NCBI GenBank assembly: GCA_903900155.1
Contig: CAIUMD010000036.1
Span: 1-37,995 of the forward strand
DNA length: 37,995 nt
From: an uncultured Caulobacterales bacterium
GTDB lineage: Bacteria > Pseudomonadota > Alphaproteobacteria > Caulobacterales > Caulobacteraceae
Direction of reading: 5' to 3'
Below the pieces are notes generated by a model. That model was not told the origin of the DNA and ran no database searches. It saw nothing but the letters and a program-made list of their open reading frames with translations. Of the stretch, positions 34,364-37,995 are shown one piece after another (the first letter of the stretch is position 1; every line of letters starts with the position of its first letter). A program made the translations under genes and the position numbers.

Positions 34364-35437
34364 ATGAAGATCGCCCAGGTCACCCCTCTCTATGAGGCCG
34401 TCCCGCCGCGCCTGTACGGCGGCACAGAACGCGTCGTCGCCCACCTGACGGACGCCCTGGTCGATCTCGGCCACGAGGTCACCCTGTTCGCCAGCGCCGA
34501 CGCCCAGACCAAGGCCCGGCTGATCGCCACTCGCGACCAGGCCATCCGCCTGGATCCCGCGCCGCTGAAGTCGGATCTCGCCGCCCACCTGGCCCAGATC
34601 GCCGAGGTCCGCGCCCTGGCCGACGAGTTCGACATCGTCCACTTTCACACCGACATGGTGCAGTTCCCGTTCTTCGCCGACCGGGCCGAGCGGACGCTGA
34701 CCACGCTGCATGGCCGCCTGGACCTCAAGGACCTGCCGGCCGTCTACAAGCGCTACCCGCAGTTCCCGCTGGTCTCGATCAGCGATGACCAGCGCCGTCC
34801 CCTGCCCTTCGCCAACTGGGCCGGCACGGTCCATCATGGCATGAACGCCGACCTCTATCGGTTCTCCGAGAAGAGCGAGGGCTATCTGGCCTTCCTGGGC
34901 CGCATCTCGCCCGAGAAGCGGCCCGACCGCGCGATCATGCTCGCCAAGCGCCTGGGCAAGAAACTCAAGATCGCCGCCAAGGTCGACGCCGCCGACCGCG
35001 CCTATTTCCACGACAAGATCGAGCCGATGATGCTGGGCGATCCGCTGATCGAGTTCATCGGCGAGATCGGCGACCACCAGAAATCGGAGTTCCTGGGCGG
35101 GGCCGAAGCCCTGCTCTTCCCGATCGACTGGCCCGAGCCCTTCGGCCTGGTGATGATCGAGGCGATGGCTTGCGGCACGCCGGTCATCGCCTACCGCTGC
35201 GGCTCCGTACCCGAGGTCATCGAGGACGGCGTGACCGGTTTCATCGTCGACAATGACGACCAGGCGGCCAATGCGATCATTCGTGCGTCGTCGCTGGATC
35301 GGAACCTCGTACGTCGGCGTTTCGACACAAGGTTCTCGTCCGAGGCGATGGCCCGGCGGTACGTCGCGCTTTACGAAAAGCTGTGCGACGGCGCCGCCGT
35401 CTATCCGTCCCTCGTCGACTTGGCCGCCAGTGCTTAG
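34364..35437 (+). CDS. GT4-family (GT-B fold) glycosyltransferase
   Basis: The 357-residue protein transfers a sugar from a nucleotide sugar. 'MKIAQVTPLYEAVPPRLYGG' and 'TERVVAHLTDALVDLGHEVTLFAS' are the acceptor-side Rossmann motifs. 'GYLAFLGRISPEKRPDRAIMLAKRLG' (about 170-195) opens the donor domain, and the E-x7-E motif is in 'WPEPFGLVMIEAMACGTPVIAY'. The frame extends upstream, but the ATG at 34364 is the natural start of the fold. The next gene, a debranching-enzyme-like glycosidase, begins 21 nt downstream. The two together suggest synthesis and trimming of an alpha-glucan or similar polymer. The donor and acceptor are not known. Confidence 0.92.
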   Translation: MKIAQVTPLYEAVPPRLYGGTERVVAHLTDALVDLGHEVTLFASADAQTKARLIATRDQAIRLDPAPLKSDLAAHLAQIAEVRALADEFDIVHFHTDMVQFPFFADRAERTLTTLHGRLDLKDLPAVYKRYPQFPLVSISDDQRRPLPFANWAGTVHHGMNADLYRFSEKSEGYLAFLGRISPEKRPDRAIMLAKRLGKKLKIAAKVDAADRAYFHDKIEPMMLGDPLIEFIGEIGDHQKSEFLGGAEALLFPIDWPEPFGLVMIEAMACGTPVIAYRCGSVPEVIEDGVTGFIVDNDDQAANAIIRASSLDRNLVRRRFDTRFSSEAMARRYVALYEKLCDGAAVYPSLVDLAASA

Positions 35438-35458
35438 GAACAGCTTGCAGGAGGGGCC

Positions 35459-37621
35459 ATGGAGAATCTGGCGCCGGCGTTGGACGCTCCGGTCGACTAC
35501 GGTGTGACGGCGGAAGTCCGCGCGCCACAGAACCTCTATGCCCTGAAGGACAAGGACACCTTCATCGTCGCCGACGAGTTCGGCGACATCGCCGGCCAGG
35601 GCGACGGGCTGTTCCACAACGACACCCGCATCCTGTCGTTCTACCGGATGACGCTGGGCGGCCGCGCCATGTCGCTGCTGTCGGCGGCGGTGGCGCACGA
35701 CAACGTGTTCTTCACCTGCAACGGCACCAACCAGGCCCTGCCCTATCCGGGCGAGCGGATGGGGCCTCCCGGCGTGCTGCACATCGAGCGCAAGCGCTTC
35801 CTGTGGGGCGAGCGGCTGTATGAGCGCGTCCGTTTCGTCAACTACAGCCGCGACACCGTGCTGCTGCCGATGGCGATCGAGTTCGACGCCGACTTCCGCG
35901 ACATGTTCGAGGTGCGCGGCAGCCAGCGCGCCAAGCGCGGCGTCAGGGGCCCGCCCCATGTCGACGGGCGTCGCGTGGCCTACAGCTATATCGGCCTGGA
36001 CGGGGTCGAGCGGGCCTCGTTCATCTCGTTCTCGGACGCGCCCTATCGCCTGGGCCCGCACAAGGCCGAGTTCATGTTTTCGCTGCATGCCGAGGGCGAG
36101 ACCGAGCTCTATATCGAGATCGGCATCGTCGACGGCCATACGCCCAGCCGCGAACGTTTCCGCGACGCCGCCGCGCGGGCCCGCTGGGACATGCGCTCGC
36201 GCCGCCGACACGGGGCGCGACTGAACAGCTCGGGCCGCCTGTTCAACGAGTGGCTGGGCAAGTCCCGCTCGGACCTGGCCTTGCTGACCACCAAGATGGA
36301 GACCGGCCCCTACCCCTATGCCGGCATTCCGTGGTTCTCGACCGCATTCGGGCGCGACGCGATCATCACCGCCTGGCAGATCCTTTGGTTCGAGCCGTCC
36401 CTGGCCAAGGGCGTGCTGCGCTACCTGGCCGCCCACCAGGCCACGGAGCGCTCGACGTTCCGCGACAGCGCGCCCGGCAAGATCATGCACGAGACCCGAA
36501 AGGGCGAAATGCCGGCCATGGGCGAGGTGCCGTTCGGTCGCTACTACGGCGGGGTCGACACCACGCCCCTGTTCGTGGCCCTGGCCGGCGCGTACCAGCA
36601 GCGCACCGGCGACGACAAGCTGATCGACGAGTTGTGGCCGGCCCTGACCCGCGCCATGCACTGGATCGAGCACGACGGCGACAGCGACGGCGACGGCCTG
36701 ATCGACTACGCCCGCGGCCAGGACAGCGGCCTGTCGAACCAGGGCTGGAAGGACAGCGAGGACAGCGTCTTCCACACCGACGGCCGTTACCCGACCGGTC
36801 CGATCGCGCTCGTGGAGGTGCAGGGCTACGCCTTCGCGGCCTATCGCGGCATGGCCCGGTTGGCCGAGCGTCGCGGCGAGCACGGCCAGGCGACGATCTG
36901 GAAACAGAAGGCCGCCACGCTGCGCGACAAGGTCGAGCAGCTCTTCTGGATGGAGGAGCGCGGCTTCTACGGCATCGCCGTCGACGGCCAGGGCCAGCTG
37001 TGCCGGCCGCTGTCGTCCAATCCCGGCCACCTGCTGTTCTGCGGTCTGCCCACGCCCGAGCGGGCCCGCAAGGTCACCGACCAGTTGCTGTCGGCCCGGT
37101 TCAACTCGGGCTGGGGCCTGCGGACCCTGGCCACCGGCGAGGCGCGGTTCAATCCGATCAGCTACCACAACGGCTCGGTCTGGCCGCACGACTCGGCGCT
37201 GTGCGTCATGGGCCTGTCGCGCTACGGCGAGCGCGACGGGGTCGTGGAGCTGACGGCCGACATGTTCGAGACCGCCAGCCGCATGGGCATGCGCCTGCCC
37301 GAGCTGTTCTGCGGCTTCCCACGCTCGCACGGCGAGCCGCCGGTCGCCTATCCGGTCGCGTGCCTGCCCCAGGCCTGGGCCGCCGGTTCGGTGTTCATGC
37401 TGCTGCAGGCGTGCCTGGGGATCAGCGTCGACGCCAATCGCGGCGAGATCGAACTGGTGGACCCCCGCCTGCCCATCGGCATCGACCGCCTGAGGGTCGA
37501 GCGCTTCCGGGTCGGGGCCGAGACGGTCGACCTGACCTTCGAGCGCCAGGGCGGCAAGATCTCGGTCCACGCCGACGGCGGCGTGCCGCTGACGATCCGG
37601 TCCAAACCGTCCTGGGACTAG
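35459..37621 (+). CDS. Amylo-alpha-1,6-glucosidase-like glycogen-debranching family protein
   Basis: This 720-residue protein has an N-terminal beta-rich debranching-enzyme domain, from about residue 20 to 215 ('LKDKDTFIVADEFGDIAGQGDGLFHNDTRILSFYRM'). A C-terminal (alpha/alpha)6 barrel covers about 270-690: 'GIPWFSTAFGRDAIITAWQ', 'YGGVDTTPLFVALAGAY', 'LSNQGWKDSEDSVFH' with the acidic candidates, and 'PISYHNGSVWPHDSAL'. Proteins of this type are annotated as glycogen-debranching enzymes, but glycosidase specificity is often untested. No signal peptide is seen, so it acts in the cytosol. A GGAGGGG ribosome site precedes the ATG, and the gene is the second of a GT4-glycosidase pair. Confidence 0.92.
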   Translation: MENLAPALDAPVDYGVTAEVRAPQNLYALKDKDTFIVADEFGDIAGQGDGLFHNDTRILSFYRMTLGGRAMSLLSAAVAHDNVFFTCNGTNQALPYPGERMGPPGVLHIERKRFLWGERLYERVRFVNYSRDTVLLPMAIEFDADFRDMFEVRGSQRAKRGVRGPPHVDGRRVAYSYIGLDGVERASFISFSDAPYRLGPHKAEFMFSLHAEGETELYIEIGIVDGHTPSRERFRDAAARARWDMRSRRRHGARLNSSGRLFNEWLGKSRSDLALLTTKMETGPYPYAGIPWFSTAFGRDAIITAWQILWFEPSLAKGVLRYLAAHQATERSTFRDSAPGKIMHETRKGEMPAMGEVPFGRYYGGVDTTPLFVALAGAYQQRTGDDKLIDELWPALTRAMHWIEHDGDSDGDGLIDYARGQDSGLSNQGWKDSEDSVFHTDGRYPTGPIALVEVQGYAFAAYRGMARLAERRGEHGQATIWKQKAATLRDKVEQLFWMEERGFYGIAVDGQGQLCRPLSSNPGHLLFCGLPTPERARKVTDQLLSARFNSGWGLRTLATGEARFNPISYHNGSVWPHDSALCVMGLSRYGERDGVVELTADMFETASRMGMRLPELFCGFPRSHGEPPVAYPVACLPQAWAAGSVFMLLQACLGISVDANRGEIELVDPRLPIGIDRLRVERFRVGAETVDLTFERQGGKISVHADGGVPLTIRSKPSWD

Positions 37622-37640
37622 CTTCTAGGGAAAGAAAGAG

Positions 37641-37715
37641 TGGCTCCGCGGGTAGGATTCGAACCTACGACCAGCCGGTTAACAGCCGGCTGCTCTACCA
37701 CTGAGCTACCGCGGA
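37641..37715 (-). tRNA. tRNA-Asn(GTT), copy 1
   Basis: The 75-nt gene includes an encoded CCA end. The acceptor arm TCCGCGG/CCGCGGA, D-arm GCTCAGTGGTAGAGC, anticodon stem GCCGG/CCGGC with loop CTGTTAA (anticodon GTT, Asn) and T-arm GTAGG-TTCGAAT-CCTAC all pair fully. It is identical to copy 2 at 37864-37938 and lies 19 bp beyond the convergent glycosidase gene. Confidence 0.98.
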
Positions 37716-37740
37716 ACAGGTCGCTCTCAAGAGAGGCCGC

Positions 37741-37769
37741 GTGATAGCCGCCGACTCGAGTCGACGCAA
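37741..37769 (-). promoter_or_regulatory. Promoter of tRNA-Asn copy 1
   Basis: On the minus strand TTGCGTC (37769-37763), a 14-nt spacer and GCTATCAC (37748-37741) lie 25 bp upstream of the tRNA. GCTATCAC matches 7 of 8 bases of the Caulobacter housekeeping -10 consensus GCTANAWC, and the spacer length is within its N10-14 range. The same boxes and spacing recur before copy 2. Confidence 0.6.
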
Positions 37770-37863
37770 GCGGCGAAAACCGCCCTCGGACGAAACGCCG
37801 CGACGCGCGAAATCGCACGCTCAAGATCGCCGAGATTTGGGGAAGTCCCCCTGAGAGGAAGAG

Positions 37864-37938
37864 TGGCTCCGCGGGTAGGATTCGAACCTACGACCAGCCG
37901 GTTAACAGCCGGCTGCTCTACCACTGAGCTACCGCGGA
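37864..37938 (-). tRNA. tRNA-Asn(GTT), copy 2
   Basis: This copy is identical to copy 1 over all 75 nt including the encoded CCA, and lies exactly 223 bp from it on the same strand. It is the upstream copy in transcription. The two copies plus their 5' leaders form a tandem duplication. Confidence 0.98.
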
Positions 37939-37963
37939 ACAGGTCGCTCTCAGAAGAGGCCGC

Positions 37964-37992
37964 GTGATAGCCGCCCGGGTGCGCCGATGCAA
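37964..37992 (-). promoter_or_regulatory. Promoter of tRNA-Asn copy 2
   Basis: On the minus strand TTGCATC (37992-37986), a 14-nt spacer and GCTATCAC (37971-37964), with the same spacing as in copy 1. The 25-nt leader to the tRNA is near-identical to that of copy 1 (two differences). Confidence 0.6.
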
Positions 37993-37995
37993 GCG

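Larger units (their letters stand above)
37636..37995. repeat. Tandem duplication carrying tRNA-Asn and its promoter
   Basis: The blocks 37636-37752 and 37859-37975 are near-identical at a 223-bp offset and include the tRNA, its 5' leader and the -10 box. Between the two tRNA units lies unique GC-rich sequence with a small hairpin (arms GGGGA and TCCCC) that may end the transcript of copy 2. Confidence 0.9.

Noticed and set aside
34349..37570. A 1073-codon open frame on the minus strand opposite the GT4 and glycosidase genes
   Set aside because: It is antisense to two clear enzyme genes with recognised motifs. Its translation is Gln/Gly/Arg/Val-rich without domains, as expected for a shadow frame in high-GC DNA. 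The same applies to the long frames opposite the kinase (11583-14228) and valS (28259-30877).

Overview
The window looks like a chromosomal segment of a Caulobacter species close to C. vibrioides/crescentus and C. segnis. The coding DNA is very GC-rich with G/C-ending codons. The run valS - popZ - TolC-family outer membrane protein - pcm-like gene is the C. crescentus arrangement, and the popZ product is recognisable almost residue for residue. Most of the window is chromosomal housekeeping. I see no phage, insertion sequence, CRISPR array or rRNA.

Layout. 1-1422: 3' part of an AmtB ammonium channel with a strong terminator. 1524-6640 (minus): ETF-ubiquinone oxidoreductase, a TPR lipoprotein, IspE and a cyclophilin. 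6810-9299 (plus): a family-4-like uracil-DNA glycosylase and a soluble lytic transglycosylase. 9371-11066 (minus): a degenerate GT2-like protein and a SPL-like radical SAM protein, separated by an inverted pair of REP-like elements. 11238-14860 (plus): a GAF-PAS-PAS-PAS-kinase-receiver-Hpt hybrid sensor kinase overlapping a single-domain response regulator, which together could form a phosphorelay. 14862-20473 (minus): a SRPBCC protein, an ECF42-type sigma factor with a frameshifted DGPF/YCII partner, an acyltransferase, a methyltransferase and an RlmD-type rRNA methyltransferase. 20718-21332 (plus): a glycine-zipper envelope protein. 21369-22112 (minus): TlyA. 22246-23733 (plus): an exported amidase.

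23782-27176 (minus): a DUF1801 remnant, an acyl-CoA synthetase and a serine hydrolase with a TPR tail. 27247-27918 (plus): a HAD phosphatase. 28097-33788 (minus): ValS, PopZ, a TolC-family protein and a Pcm-like protein with a degenerate SAM motif. 34084-37621 (plus): a 59-residue membrane protein, a GT4 glycosyltransferase and a glycogen-debranching-like glycosidase. 37641-37938 (minus): two tandem, identical tRNA-Asn genes, each with its own promoter.

The less ordinary signals are mainly non-coding. They include perfect dyads in front of the hybrid kinase, the amidase and popZ, and a dispersed hairpin whose two copies differ by compensatory changes. There is also a candidate ECF42 promoter in front of the broken DGPF gene, and a tRNA duplication in which the promoter boxes are kept while their spacer has diverged. 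I did not find a convincing wholly new multi-gene system.
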